Origin: Methylococcus capsulatus
GTDB lineage: Bacteria; Pseudomonadota; Gammaproteobacteria; Methylococcales; Methylococcaceae
DNA length: 64,000 nucleotides
Assembly (NCBI RefSeq): GCF_036864975.1
Contig: NZ_CP104311.1
Location: 2,731,513 to 2,795,512 of the forward strand
Reading direction: 5' to 3'
Shown here: in pieces, positions 1 to 11,767 of the stretch
Layout of the letters: the number at the start of each line of letters is the position of its first letter
Position numbering within the stretch: the first letter of the stretch is position 1
Made by a program: the position numbers and the translations under genes
Notes under the pieces: generated by a model
Databases searched by the model: none
What the model was told of the DNA's origin: nothing
What the model saw: only the letters and a program-made list of their open reading frames with translations

Positions 1-29
1 TGCGTGGCGTTGATCAACATTCTTTTCAT
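1..29 (-). CDS. rne: Ribonuclease E, N-terminal 9 codons only (partial)
   Basis: The minus strand from 29 reads MKRMLINAT, the near-invariant beginning of RNase E, the endonuclease that initiates mRNA decay and rRNA processing and scaffolds the degradosome. The rest lies beyond the left edge. AAGGA sits about nine bases before the ATG. The divergent neighbour is rluC, the usual gammaproteobacterial rne/rluC arrangement, which supports the call despite the very short fragment. Because only the start is visible, nothing can be said about the catalytic or scaffold domains. Confidence 0.85.
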
Positions 30-621
30 CAATGGATTCCTTGGGCGTTCTTGCTGGAGAACCGCCTGAACCGGTTGTGCCGCAGGATTTCGCCCACATC
101 CCTTCCTGTTCTGTTTCTTCTGTCATGCGAATGCTCTTCTTCAGGTTCGCGATATCGAAGCGATCGATCGGATGATGGGTATCCCGATGCTGTGTGTTAA
201 AGATGGGCTGCGGGGGAACCCGAGGGTTCCTGCACCGTTCCCATTCGGCGAACGGTAGGCAGCGCGATGCCAGCCTCGAACCTGCGTTCGGCAGGGTCTT
301 TCGTCGTGGCCCGTCCACTTCCATACCGTGCGAAAACACGGCCAGTCCGCTCGGCCCGAAGGCCGGTCCGACGGATAATGATAGTGTTGGAAAACTTAAC
401 TCTCGAGCTCGTCAATGGTCGAGCATCCAGACCTTGGGTTTTTGATTTGTATATTGGAATTCCGGCGGGCACCACTGTTTTGCGACGCTTCCGCCCGCAG
501 GTAGCCGCATGGGGTGCGTCTGTGTATTTCAGGCGATGCGCCGGGTCATTCGTTCAACAATTCTTTGGGGCTCTCACCGAAGACGACTCGCGCCATCAGG
601 CACGCGGTCGGTGAAATGCCA
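30..621 (-). promoter_or_regulatory. Long 5' leader of rne (about 590 nt)
   Basis: No convincing gene is found between the rne start and rluC; the reading frames here have no recognisable products. On the minus strand this would be the untranslated leader of the transcript starting near 621. It contains two adjacent perfect stem-loops: a 7-bp inverted repeat at 215-230 (GGAACCC/GGGTTCC) and a 7-bp stem with a 9-nt loop at 234-256 (ACCGTTC/GAACGGT). E. coli rne has a 361-nt leader through which RNase E cleaves its own mRNA; an equivalent role here is inferred from position and structure, not from sequence identity. The leader length depends on the predicted promoter. Confidence 0.5.
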
Positions 622-627
622 ATATGA

Positions 628-656
628 ACTATAGCAACCTTCAGCAAAAGCATCAA
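628..656 (-). promoter_or_regulatory. Predicted sigma-70 promoter for rne
   Basis: On the minus strand TTGATG (656-651) is followed after exactly 17 bases by TATAGT (633-628). Both hexamers are close to consensus, so a start near 621 is predicted. It lies back-to-back with the rluC promoter. Confidence 0.6.
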
Positions 657-671
657 TTTAAGGTGTAAAGC

Positions 672-680
672 TGATATGAT
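672..680 (+). promoter_or_regulatory. Extended -10 promoter of rluC
   Basis: TGATATGAT is a TGn-extended -10 element, with no good -35 box upstream. A start 6-8 bases downstream would fall at about 686-688, only a few bases before the rluC ATG at 690. Confidence 0.45.
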
Positions 681-689
681 TTTTCCGTA

Positions 690-1643
690 ATGAAACCTCT
701 CCTGCAAGACCCGAACCGACCTCGCCTGATCGAAGTCGATGCCGAGGCTGTCGGCCAGCGCATCGACAATTTTCTGTTTGCGCGCCTTAAGGGTGTCCCC
801 AAGAGCCATGTGTACCGCATCCTGCGTACCGGCCAGGTGCGGATCAACGGCAGCCGCAGCAAGGCACGGCAGCGGCTGAACGAGGGTGACGTCATCAGGG
901 TCCCGCCCTTGCGCCTCGCCGAGGCGCCGGCGGCAGAGGTCCCGGGACCATGGCTGCGGGACCGGCTGGAAAACCGGATCCTGTATGAAGACGAAGACCT
1001 GCTGGTCGTCAACAAACCCGCGGGCATGGCGGTACATGGCGGCAGCGGCCTCCGTTTCGGGGTGATCGAAGGTCTGCGGGCGGCGCGGGAGGAAGCGCGG
1101 TTCCTCGAGCTGGTACACCGGCTGGACCGTGATACCTCGGGCTGTCTGCTGATTGCCAAGCGCCGTTCCGCACTGCGGCAGTTGCACGAGCAATTTCGGG
1201 GGGAGGGGGTGGACAAGACTTATCTGGCGCTGTTCAGCGGCGTGTGGGCGCGCCGGCGACAAGTGGTGGACGCCCCCTTGCTCAAGAATGTCTTGCAGAG
1301 CGGTGAGCGGATGGTGAAGATATCGTCCGAGGGGAAAGCGGCAATCACCGAATTCCGCCGCCTGGAACCGCTTTCCGGGGCGACGCTGGTGGAAGCCAAG
1401 CCGGTGACCGGCCGTACCCATCAAATCCGGGTGCATGCCAGGTCGCTGGGTCATCCGCTGGCGGGTGACGAACGTTATGGAGACCCCTCGCTCAACCAGG
1501 CTTTCCGCCAGCGCGGCTTGAAGCGCCTGTTTCTGCATGCCGCGACCCTCGTGTTCATCCATCCTCGAAGCGGACGCGAGGTTCGCGTCGAAGCGCCCCT
1601 GGAACAGGACCTTCATGACTTTCTCTCGGCTGTCAGGCGCTGA
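690..1643 (+). CDS. rluC: 23S rRNA pseudouridine synthase RluC
   Basis: This 317-residue protein is the usual length for RluC, which makes pseudouridines in the peptidyl transferase region of 23S rRNA. An N-terminal S4 RNA-binding domain covers roughly residues 18-85, and the RluA-family catalytic motif HRLDRDTSG, with the nucleophilic Asp, lies near residue 150. It is divergent from rne as in many gammaproteobacteria, which favours RluC over RluD. The ATG has no visible Shine-Dalgarno sequence and lies almost at the predicted transcription start, so the message may be leaderless. The gap to the next gene is about 70 bases, so the two may be cotranscribed. Confidence 0.92.
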   Translation: MKPLLQDPNRPRLIEVDAEAVGQRIDNFLFARLKGVPKSHVYRILRTGQVRINGSRSKARQRLNEGDVIRVPPLRLAEAPAAEVPGPWLRDRLENRILYEDEDLLVVNKPAGMAVHGGSGLRFGVIEGLRAAREEARFLELVHRLDRDTSGCLLIAKRRSALRQLHEQFRGEGVDKTYLALFSGVWARRRQVVDAPLLKNVLQSGERMVKISSEGKAAITEFRRLEPLSGATLVEAKPVTGRTHQIRVHARSLGHPLAGDERYGDPSLNQAFRQRGLKRLFLHAATLVFIHPRSGREVRVEAPLEQDLHDFLSAVRR

Positions 1644-1712
1644 GGCCGGCGCAGGTGCTCATTCGCGAGTACTCTCGTTTTCCGTCTCAAAATTCCACAG
1701 GGTTCAAGAACT

Positions 1713-2693
1713 ATGAATGAGGATTCGACACCCCAGTCATCGACCGAACCGGCCCGCCCCTCGTCCGGCTGGGACCGGGAACTGCTGGAAAAGCTTCTGC
1801 TCGAAGCGTTGGTGGAGCAGCGGAAGGCACGGCGGTGGAGTCTGGCGTTCAGGGTATTCCTGGTTGCCGCGATCGGGCTCGGCTTCATACTGGCCTTCAA
1901 GCCGCTGGCTCAAGGCGGTCTGACGGCACCCAGCAAGGCACACACGGCGGTCGTGGATGTAATCGGCACCATCGCCGAAGGCGGTGAGATCGATGCCGAC
2001 ACCATCATTGAGGGGTTGCGCGAGGCGGCCGAGGCCAAGGGAGTGAAAGGCATCGTCCTCAGAATGAACACGCCGGGCGGGAGTCCGGTGCAATCGGCCT
2101 ATGTCTACGATGAAATCCGTCGGATCAAGAAGGAACATCCGGCGCTGCCGATCTATGCCGTCGTGTCCGATCTTTGTGCCTCGGGCGGCTATTACATCGC
2201 CTCGGCCACCGACAGGATCTTTGTGAACCCGGCCAGCATCGTCGGTTCGATCGGGGTGATCATGAATGGTTTCGGCTTTGTCGGAACGTTGGAGAAACTG
2301 GGGGTGGAACGCCGGGTGATGACGGCGGGCGATCACAAGGCGATCCTCGATCCGTTCGGTCCGGTAGATCCGGCCGAGAAACAGCACGTACAGCAGTTGC
2401 TGAACGCGGTTCACCAACAGTTCATCGCAGCGGTGAAGGCCGGCCGTGGCGATCGTCTCAAGGACCGGCCCGAAATCTTCTCGGGCCTGGTATGGACCGG
2501 GGCCGAAGGAATCGAGCTGGGGCTCGTGGACGCCGTCGGCGAGTTGCATCAGGTGGCCGAGACGGTCATCGGCGCCAAGGAAATCGTGAATTACTCGCAC
2601 CGGGAGACCTTACTGGACCGCGTCATCCGGCAACTGGGCACCAGCGTGGAAACGGCTTTGACAAAACTCGCCACCTCGTCGCCACGCTTGTAA
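1713..2693 (+). CDS. sppA: S49-family signal peptide peptidase SppA-like
   Basis: This 326-residue protein matches the short SppA type, an inner-membrane serine protease that degrades leftover signal peptides. A charged N-terminal segment is followed by one transmembrane helix at about residues 46-65 and a periplasmic S49 domain. DLCASGGYYIA carries the expected nucleophilic Ser, and the NTPGGSP and GSIGVI motifs are typical of the family. The catalytic Lys was not assigned with certainty. Its stop overlaps the next start (TAATG), so translational coupling with the Nudix gene is likely. The alternative, a SohB-type protease, is less likely given the length and domain order. Confidence 0.85.
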   Translation: MNEDSTPQSSTEPARPSSGWDRELLEKLLLEALVEQRKARRWSLAFRVFLVAAIGLGFILAFKPLAQGGLTAPSKAHTAVVDVIGTIAEGGEIDADTIIEGLREAAEAKGVKGIVLRMNTPGGSPVQSAYVYDEIRRIKKEHPALPIYAVVSDLCASGGYYIASATDRIFVNPASIVGSIGVIMNGFGFVGTLEKLGVERRVMTAGDHKAILDPFGPVDPAEKQHVQQLLNAVHQQFIAAVKAGRGDRLKDRPEIFSGLVWTGAEGIELGLVDAVGELHQVAETVIGAKEIVNYSHRETLLDRVIRQLGTSVETALTKLATSSPRL

Positions 2694-3298
2694 TGATGAC
2701 CCGCGAGTTCAAAGTTCTGCGGGAGGAGCAGCTTCACGGCGGATTCTTCACGCTGCTACGGCTGCGCCTGCGCCATACCCTTCATGGCGGCGGCTGGAGC
2801 GAAGTCCTCACGCGCGAGCTGTACCACAGGAGCAGTTGCGTGGCGGTCATCCCTTACGATCCGGTGGCCGACCGAGTGGTGTTGATCGAACAGTTCCGGG
2901 TCGGACCGCTCAAATCGGGGGAAAATCCGTGGTTGCTGGAAATCGTTGCCGGCGCCGTGGAACCGGGCGAACAGCCGGACGAAGTGGCCCATCGCGAAAC
3001 GATGGAGGAGGCCGGCAGCCGGATTCTTGAACTCATACCGGTGTCGGAGTTCTTTACTACGCCAGGCGGCTGCTCCGAAAGCATCGTCCTTTATTGCGGC
3101 ATCGTGGATTCCTCCGGCCTCGGCGGAATCCACGGCCTGGCCGACGAACATGAGGACATCCTGGTCAGCGTGGTCGACTTTGCCGAAGCGATGGTCCTGC
3201 TCGGCGAAGGGCGGATCCGGTCGGCCATTCCCATCATTGGCTTGCAATGGCTGGCACTGAACCGGGAGCGTCTTAGGATGCGGTACGGCCCGGCCTGA
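2693..3298 (+). CDS. nudF: Nudix hydrolase, ADP-ribose/ADP-sugar pyrophosphatase type
   Basis: The protein has about 201 residues and a complete Nudix box (GAVEPGEQPDEVAHRETMEE, then AG), which binds divalent metal and cleaves a nucleoside diphosphate linked to another group. Length and the surrounding sequence fit the ADP-ribose pyrophosphatase NudF/YffH group. Two consecutive ATGs (2693 and 2696) are possible starts; the first overlaps the sppA stop. It converges with glgA, whose substrate is ADP-glucose; hydrolysis of ADP-sugars by this group is known, but a role in glycogen control here is only inferred from proximity. Confidence 0.85.
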   Translation: MMTREFKVLREEQLHGGFFTLLRLRLRHTLHGGGWSEVLTRELYHRSSCVAVIPYDPVADRVVLIEQFRVGPLKSGENPWLLEIVAGAVEPGEQPDEVAHRETMEEAGSRILELIPVSEFFTTPGGCSESIVLYCGIVDSSGLGGIHGLADEHEDILVSVVDFAEAMVLLGEGRIRSAIPIIGLQWLALNRERLRMRYGPA

Positions 3299-3316
3299 CG
3301 GACTTTGACGGTTTTT

Positions 3317-4794
3317 TTAGGCCGCGTACCGGGGGTCGGCGATGGAACGGCCGGCATTCAGCCCGGCCAGCGCCTCCCGGTAGAGTTCGACATACTGGGA
3401 GGCGCTTTTGCGCCAAGAAAAATCCTTGGTCATGCCGCACTTGCAGATCGCCCGCCACACCTCGGGCTCCCGGTACAGTGCCAGGGCGCGGTAGATGGCT
3501 TCCAGCAGAAAGGCGGGCTTGGCTGTCTCGAACACGATGCCGCTGGCCTGTCCGGCTGCAATGCGCTCGGGCGTGGCATCTTCCACGGTGTCTGCCAGTC
3601 CGCCCACCTTGCGTACGATCGGCACAGTGCCGTAGCGTTGGCTATAGAGTTGGTTCAATCCGCACGGTTCGAAGCGGGAGGGCATCAGAAAGATATCGGC
3701 GCCAGCTTCGATGAGATGGGCCAGCGGTTCGTCATAGCCGATGGTGACGGCGATACGTTCCGGACAGGCTGCGGCGGCCCGTTCGAAGCTGCGTTCGAAT
3801 TCTTTGTCGCCGCTGCCCAGGATGACGAGCTGAACCGGCAACTGCAGCAGATCATCCAGAATGTCGATCAACAGATCGACTCCCTTCTGCTCGACCATCC
3901 TTCCCACCATTCCGAGCACGGCGACCTCCTGGTCGTCCGGCAGCCCGAACCGCTGTCTAAGCGCCGCGCGGTTGATCTTTTTTCGCTCAAGGGTGTCCGG
4001 ACCGTAGGTCGCGGGAAGGTGCGGATCGGTGGCCGGATTCCAGGCTACATCGTCGATACCGTTGAGAATTCCGCTCAGGCATGATCTGCGGCTTCTAAGC
4101 AGACCGTCCAGGCCGCAGCCGAACTCAGGGGTCTGGATCTCTTCCGCATAGCTCGGGCTCACCGTATTGATGCGGTCAGCGAATACCAGACCGCCTTTGA
4201 TGAAGGAAAGCTGGCCGTAGAATTCCAGCGCTTCCATTTTCCAAAGACGTGGAGGCAGTGCCAGACGCTGGAATGTCTCGTAGGGAAACAGCCCCTGGTA
4301 GGCGAGATTGTGGACGGTGAACAGCACGGCCGGACGACTCGGCTCGTCGCTCAAGAGCGGCGGGATCAAGCCGGTCTGCCAGTCGTTGCAATGGACGACA
4401 TCGGGTTTCCAGCCGAGGCCGAGGCGGTCCTGGGTCAGATCGACGGCGACGCGCGCGAGCAGGGCGAAGCGTTCGGCATTGTCGGGCCAGGGGGCGCCGT
4501 TGGGCGCCAGATAAGGGTTCCCGAAGCGGCCGAACGAGGCCGGGGCATCCAGCAGCCAGAGCGGCACGGCGGTGCCAGGCAAGCGCGTCGACAACAGGGT
4601 CAGCTGGCTGCCAGCCTGCCGCAGACTCAGCTGTTTGGGGGTTTCGGCAGCGGCGATGGCCTCGGGGTAGGCGGGCATCAGGATGCGCACGTCATGGCCC
4701 AGGGCGGACAAGGCCGCCGGCAGGCTACCGGAGACGTCTGCAAGCCCGCCGGTCTTCATCAGGGGGAAGACCTCGCTGGAGATGAACAGGACTT

Positions 4795-4798
<4 letters not shown>
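3317..4798 (-). CDS. glgA: Glycogen synthase (ADP-glucose dependent)
   Basis: This 493-residue GT5 enzyme transfers glucose from ADP-glucose to the growing alpha-1,4-glucan. The N-terminal ADP-glucose-binding signature KTGGLADV is at residues 16-23, and the C-terminal Rossmann half has the [13 protein letters not shown] motif expected of bacterial GlgA. The length is close to the usual 475-490. Its ATG overlaps the glgB stop (ATGA at 4798-4795), so glgB and glgA form one translationally coupled minus-strand unit, transcribed divergently from glgC-malQ. A T-run lies between its 3' end and the convergent Nudix gene, but I see no convincing terminator stem. Confidence 0.95.
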
Positions 4799-7017
<2,219 letters not shown>

Positions 7018-7165
7018 ACCGCATCCCTCCCGTTCGGATTCACTTTGCTGGAATTCTGATAGTACAATGCCGGCAGGTCGGTGCCGGAATATGCGATGTC
7101 TGTGGCAGGATGTTACCAGATTTCCTGCCGCGTTTGCCCCTCGCCAGGAATCAGGAGTCCCTTAT

Positions 7166-8440
7166 ATGCCCGAGTCGATGCACGCTTCATCCCGTTTTGT
7201 AAGTCGGCTGACCCGGCGAACCCTGGCCCTCATCCTGGCGGGCGGTCGCGGAAGCAGACTGCAGAAACTGACGGAATGGCGTGCCAAGCCTGCCGTACCG
7301 TTTGGCGGCAAATTCCGCATCATCGACTTTCCTCTGTCCAATTGCGTCAATTCCGGAATACGCCAGATCGGCGTACTGACCCAGTACAAGGCGGATTCGC
7401 TGATCCGCCACATCCAGCAGGGTTGGGGCTTTCTGCGCGGCGAGCTGGGCGAATTCGTGGACATCATGCCTGCCCAGCAGAGGCTGCAGGAAAGCTGGTA
7501 CGCGGGGACGGCAGATGCGGTGTACCAGAACCTGGACATCATCCGGCAGCGTCATCCCGAGTTCATCCTGATCCTGGCCGGCGACCACGTGTACAAGATG
7601 GACTACGGCCTCATGCTGGCCTATCACGTGGAGAAGAACGCCGATCTTACCATCGGTTGCCTGGAGGTGCCGCTCGCCGATGCGCGGGCATTCGGTGTCA
7701 TGCAGATGGATGCCGAACAACGTATCCAGAAATTCGTCGAAAAGCCGTCCGATCCTCCGGCCATCCCGCACCGGCCCGATTACGCAGCGGCTTCGATGGG
7801 GATCTATATCTTCAACACCGGCTTCCTGTTCGAGCAGCTCATCAAGGATGCCGACACCCCCGGCTCGAACCATGACTTCGGGATGGACATCATTCCTCAG
7901 GTCATCCAGAAATACCGCGTGTTTGCCTACCGCTTCCGCAATGCCCAGAGCGGCGTGCAGTCCTACTGGCGTGACGTGGGAACGGTAGACTCGTACTGGG
8001 CCGCCAATATGGAGCTGATCGGCGTCGATCCGGAGCTCAATCTGTATGACCAGGAATGGCCGATCTGGACCTATCAGGCCCAGACGCCACCGGCCAAGTT
8101 CGTGTTCGACGACGACGACCGGCGCGGCATGGCCGTGGATTCCATGGTCTCGGGCGGTTGTATTATCTCCGGCGCCGAGGTCCGCCACTCGCTATTGTTT
8201 TCGAATGTGCGGGTGAATTCATTCTCGCACGTGCTGGATTCGGTGATCCTCCCGGAAGTGAACATCGGGCGCCATTGCAGGATCAGGCGGACGGTGATCG
8301 ACAAGGGCTGCAATATCCCGCCCAACACCGTCATCGGTGAGGATCTGGAGGAGGATCGCAAGCGTTATTATGTCAGCCCCGACGGCATCGTCCTGGTGAC
8401 GCCCGATTGCCTCGGCCAGCAGCTGCACTTCCATCGCTGA
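7166..8440 (+). CDS. glgC: Glucose-1-phosphate adenylyltransferase
   Basis: This enzyme makes ADP-glucose, the committed step of bacterial glycogen synthesis. The nucleotidyltransferase signature [20 protein letters not shown] is near residue 25, followed by [11 protein letters not shown], and a left-handed beta-helix domain forms the C-terminus. The frame stays open upstream, but ATG 7166 is preceded by CAGGAG at 7152-7157 and gives 424 residues, close to E. coli GlgC (431), so the upstream extension is rejected. The 148-base divergent gap to glgB holds TACAAT at 7063-7068 as a candidate -10 without a clear -35. malQ follows in the same direction. Confidence 0.95.
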   Translation: MPESMHASSRFVSRLTRRTLALILAGGRGSRLQKLTEWRAKPAVPFGGKFRIIDFPLSNCVNSGIRQIGVLTQYKADSLIRHIQQGWGFLRGELGEFVDIMPAQQRLQESWYAGTADAVYQNLDIIRQRHPEFILILAGDHVYKMDYGLMLAYHVEKNADLTIGCLEVPLADARAFGVMQMDAEQRIQKFVEKPSDPPAIPHRPDYAAASMGIYIFNTGFLFEQLIKDADTPGSNHDFGMDIIPQVIQKYRVFAYRFRNAQSGVQSYWRDVGTVDSYWAANMELIGVDPELNLYDQEWPIWTYQAQTPPAKFVFDDDDRRGMAVDSMVSGGCIISGAEVRHSLLFSNVRVNSFSHVLDSVILPEVNIGRHCRIRRTVIDKGCNIPPNTVIGEDLEEDRKRYYVSPDGIVLVTPDCLGQQLHFHR

Positions 8441-8511
8441 TCGCGATTTGAAAGTGCCGGCCGGAGGGTCGGGACTGCTGCTCCACCCGTTGTTTTCGGT
8501 GTCATAGCCAC

Positions 8512-9996
8512 ATGGATGCTCACGGAATTTTCGATCGGCGCCGAGCGGGTATTCTGCTCCATATCAGCTCCCTGCCCGGCGGTCCGGGAAACGGGGATCT
8601 GGGGGCCGATGCCTTCCGATTCGTGGATTTTCTCGCCGCGGCAGGCGTCTCGGTATGGCAGACGCTGCCCATCAATCCGACTCACGAGGACGGTTCACCC
8701 TATCAATGCACGTCCGTGCACGCCGGCAATCCGCTCCTGATCGGGCTGGGCTGGCTGATCGAGCGTGGACTGCTGGAAGCCGATGCCATTCCTGCCGCCG
8801 AAGATGCAAAAACCGTCCGGCAACAGGCGTTGGAGCGGGCCTTCGAAGCTTTTCGCCGGCGCGGAACTGCCGACACCTTGTGTTCGGCGTTCGGCGATTT
8901 CGTCAGCGCGAACGACTGGTGGCTGGCCGATTACGCCCTGTATGCAGCGCTCAAAGAGGTCAACGGTGGTCTGCCCTGGCAGGCCTGGCCCAAGGCATTG
9001 AGGGACCGCAAACCCGATGCCCTGGCGTCGGCGGGCACTTTGTATGCCGACATCATCGCCCGGGTCCGCTTCGAACAATTCGTGTTCTTCGAGCAGTGGC
9101 AGGGTTTGCATGAATACGCCAGGAGGCTTGGCGTGCTGCTGTTCGGTGACATGCCGATCTTCGTCGCTTCGGACAGCGCTGAAGTCTGGGCCGGACGGGA
9201 GTATTTCGAACTTGACGATGACGGCGAGCCGCGTGTCGTCGCCGGCGTGCCTCCCGATTATTTCTCCACCACCGGCCAGCGCTGGGGAAACCCTCACTAC
9301 AACTGGGAAAACATGGAGCGCTCGGGTTTCTCCTGGTGGCTGAATCGCCTGCGTACCCAGCTCAACCTCTATGACCTGATCCGCATCGACCATTTCCGGG
9401 GGTTCGAAGCCTACTGGGAAATCCCCGCCTCTTCCCCGACGGCGATGGAGGGACGCTGGGTCAAGGCTCCCGGCGAGGCGCTCTTGTCGCGCTGTATCGA
9501 GACCTTCGGCGAAACACTGCCCTTGGTCGCCGAAGATCTGGGCATTATCACCGCCGAGGTGGATGCGCTGCGGCGACGTTTCCGGATCCCCGGCATGCGG
9601 ATACTCCAGTTTGCATTCGAAGGCGGTCCCCGGAATCCGTATCTACCCCACAACCATGCTCTCGACAGCGTCGTTTACACCGGTACACACGACAACGATA
9701 CGACGTTGTCCTGGTTCGAAGGGCTTTCGCCGGATCAGCAAAGGTATGTTTACGACTATCTCGGCCGGTCCGGCCTCCCCATGCCGGCGGCGTTGGTTCA
9801 GGCGGCCATGGCCTCGGTCGCGCGGCTGGCGATCGTTCCTATGCAGGATGTGCTGGAGCTGGGGCGGGGACACCGCATGAACACGCCGGGCACGGTGGGC
9901 GACAACTGGAGCTGGCGCTTCGACTGGGCTCAACTGCACGAGGAGCACGCCGACCGTCTGGCCCACCAGGTCCGGATGTATGGCCGGGCGGCCTGA
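8512..9996 (+). CDS. malQ: 4-alpha-glucanotransferase (amylomaltase)
   Basis: This 494-residue GH77 enzyme transfers maltodextrin chains between alpha-1,4-glucans and would process chains released during glycogen turnover. The expected catalytic motifs are present in order: RIDHFRGFEAYW (nucleophile Asp), LVAEDLG (acid/base Glu) and GTHDNDTT (third Asp). The length is typical of short bacterial MalQ. It follows glgC after about 70 bases and is probably cotranscribed. No maltose regulon partner is nearby, so its context is glycogen rather than maltose uptake. Confidence 0.95.
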   Translation: MDAHGIFDRRRAGILLHISSLPGGPGNGDLGADAFRFVDFLAAAGVSVWQTLPINPTHEDGSPYQCTSVHAGNPLLIGLGWLIERGLLEADAIPAAEDAKTVRQQALERAFEAFRRRGTADTLCSAFGDFVSANDWWLADYALYAALKEVNGGLPWQAWPKALRDRKPDALASAGTLYADIIARVRFEQFVFFEQWQGLHEYARRLGVLLFGDMPIFVASDSAEVWAGREYFELDDDGEPRVVAGVPPDYFSTTGQRWGNPHYNWENMERSGFSWWLNRLRTQLNLYDLIRIDHFRGFEAYWEIPASSPTAMEGRWVKAPGEALLSRCIETFGETLPLVAEDLGIITAEVDALRRRFRIPGMRILQFAFEGGPRNPYLPHNHALDSVVYTGTHDNDTTLSWFEGLSPDQQRYVYDYLGRSGLPMPAALVQAAMASVARLAIVPMQDVLELGRGHRMNTPGTVGDNWSWRFDWAQLHEEHADRLAHQVRMYGRAA

Positions 9997-10007
9997 GCCC
10001 AGCGTGC

Positions 10008-11609
10008 TCAGGGCTGGAGGACGGTGTTCCGCGGCGGGTGGGTCTCGTCCCGTTCCGGATAGTCCAAGGTAAAGTGCAATCCGCGGCTCTCTTTCCGCTG
10101 GAGGGCCGACCGGATGATGAGTTCAGCGACAATGATCAGGTTGCGAAGTTCCAGTAGATCGCTGGTGACCCGGAAGTTGCCGTAGTACTCCGCGATTTCC
10201 TGCTTGAGCAGCTCCGCCCGGTGTAAGGCGCGCTGCAGTCGTTTGTCGGTCCGCACGATGCCCACGTAATCCCACATGAAGCGCCGGATCTCGTCCCAGT
10301 TATGGGATACGACGACCTCCTCGTCGGAATCGGTGACCTGCGACTCGTCCCAGTCCGGCAGCAGCGGGGGAGGAGGAATGTCGCCCAGGCGCTTAAGGAT
10401 ATCCTCACTGGCCTGCTTGGCAAAGACCAGGCATTCCAGCAGGGAGTTGCTGGCCATGCGGTTGGCGCCGTGGAGGCCGGTGCAGGCCACCTCGCCGACT
10501 GCATAAAGGCCAGCGATATCCGTCCGCGCCAGGCGATCGGTCACGACGCCCCCACAGGTGTAATGTGCTGCCGGCACCACCGGGATGGGCTCACGGGTCA
10601 TGTCGATCCCCAATTCCAGGCAGCGTGCATGAATCGTCGGGAAATGGCTCTTGATGAAGTCGGCCGGCCGGTGGCTGATGTCGAGGTAAACACAGTCGGC
10701 GCCGAGGCGTTTCATTTCGTGGTCGATGGCGCGCGCCACAATGTCACGGGGCGCCAGTTCGCCGCGCGGATCAAACCGCTGCATGAACGCACTGCCGTCG
10801 GGCAGCAGCAAGCGGCCACCTTCTCCGCGCACGGCCTCGGAGATCAGAAAAGACCGGGCGTGAGGATGGTAGAGGCAGGTGGGGTGAAATTGAATGAATT
10901 CCATGTTCGCCACCCGCGCACCGGCCCGCCAGGCCAAGGCGATGCCATCGCCGGTGGAAACGTCGGGATTGCTGGTGTAAAGATATACCTTACTGGCACC
11001 ACCGGTAGCCAATGCAATGACGCGCGCGCGGAACGTCCGGGTACGGTGGGTTTTCGTATCCAGCGCGTAGGCGCCCAACACGCGTTGCGGGCCGGCGAGG
11101 CTGAGCTTGCCGGACGTGATCAGGTCGATGACGTTGTGGTACTCGAACAGATCGATGTTGGGATGGGCGCGGGCGTGTTGTTCCAGCGATGACTCCACGG
11201 CGCGGCCGGTGGCGTCGGCGGCATGCACGACCCGCCGGTGGGTATGACCGCCCTCTCGGGTCAGGTGCAGATGATGGGCGCCGTCGGTGCTCTCGACTTC
11301 GGTGAAGGCGACTCCATGTTGGAGCAGCCAGTCGATGCACTGCTTGCCTTGGGAGACCACCAGGCGCACGATGTCTGGATCACACAGACCGGCGCCGGCC
11401 GCCAGCGTGTCTTCGATATGCGATTCGAGCGAGTCTTGGGCATCCAGCACAGCGGAAATGCCGCCTTGGGCGTAGCGGGTATTGCCTTCGCTCAATGCGA
11501 CCTTCGACAAGACGGCGACCCGGGCCTGGCCGGCGAGCCGCAGGGCCAGGCTGAGGCCCGAAGCACCGCTGCCGATGATGAGCGCGTCGTAGATGATGTC
11601 CTTGTCCAT
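10008..11609 (-). CDS. nadB: L-aspartate oxidase
   Basis: NadB is the FAD flavoenzyme that oxidises L-aspartate to iminoaspartate, the first step of de novo NAD synthesis. At 533 residues it has the usual length. The N-terminal dinucleotide-binding motif is [12 protein letters not shown]; downstream are [21 protein letters not shown] and AAHYTCGGV, characteristic of the succinate dehydrogenase/NadB flavoprotein family. The absence of an adjacent iron-sulfur subunit and the QGGISA motif favour NadB over SdhA/FrdA. It is convergent with malQ and divergent from the rpoE operon. Confidence 0.95.
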   Translation of the reverse strand: MDKDIIYDALIIGSGASGLSLALRLAGQARVAVLSKVALSEGNTRYAQGGISAVLDAQDSLESHIEDTLAAGAGLCDPDIVRLVVSQGKQCIDWLLQHGVAFTEVESTDGAHHLHLTREGGHTHRRVVHAADATGRAVESSLEQHARAHPNIDLFEYHNVIDLITSGKLSLAGPQRVLGAYALDTKTHRTRTFRARVIALATGGASKVYLYTSNPDVSTGDGIALAWRAGARVANMEFIQFHPTCLYHPHARSFLISEAVRGEGGRLLLPDGSAFMQRFDPRGELAPRDIVARAIDHEMKRLGADCVYLDISHRPADFIKSHFPTIHARCLELGIDMTREPIPVVPAAHYTCGGVVTDRLARTDIAGLYAVGEVACTGLHGANRMASNSLLECLVFAKQASEDILKRLGDIPPPPLLPDWDESQVTDSDEEVVVSHNWDEIRRFMWDYVGIVRTDKRLQRALHRAELLKQEIAEYYGNFRVTSDLLELRNLIIVAELIIRSALQRKESRGLHFTLDYPERDETHPPRNTVLQP

Positions 11610-11654
11610 GGGTATCGTTGTGTTAACGGCATGTTACAGTAAATCGGCATTGCG

Positions 11655-11683
11655 TTGAAGCGCACTTCCGAACATAAGATAAT
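11655..11683 (+). promoter_or_regulatory. Predicted sigma-70 promoter of the rpoE operon
   Basis: TTGAAG (11655-11660) and GATAAT (11678-11683) are separated by exactly 17 bases, predicting a start near 11690, about 78 bases before the rpoE ATG. I did not find a convincing sigma-E-type promoter in the same gap. Confidence 0.55.
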
Positions 11684-11767
11684 CAGCATCTTGTTTCCGC
11701 CTATCCGTTCCAGCAGCGGATCGTGATTGTCCGCGATTCCGAGGATTTCCCGGAAGGAAATGGTGTG

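Noticed and set aside
1-126. Small minus-strand frame starting at 126 that overlaps the rne start in another frame
   Set aside because: The Shine-Dalgarno sequence is weak and the frame runs off the window, so it cannot be supported as a gene; it is only mentioned in the rne leader finding.
546-1616. Long minus-strand frame (356 codons) opposite rluC
   Set aside because: It is the antisense shadow of a high-GC coding region with no family resemblance; similar long frames oppose glgB (5812-7059), glgC, miaB and the Wzx-MFS gene.
3299-3322. T7 run between the Nudix gene and glgA as a terminator
   Set aside because: No stable stem directly precedes the T run on the plus strand.
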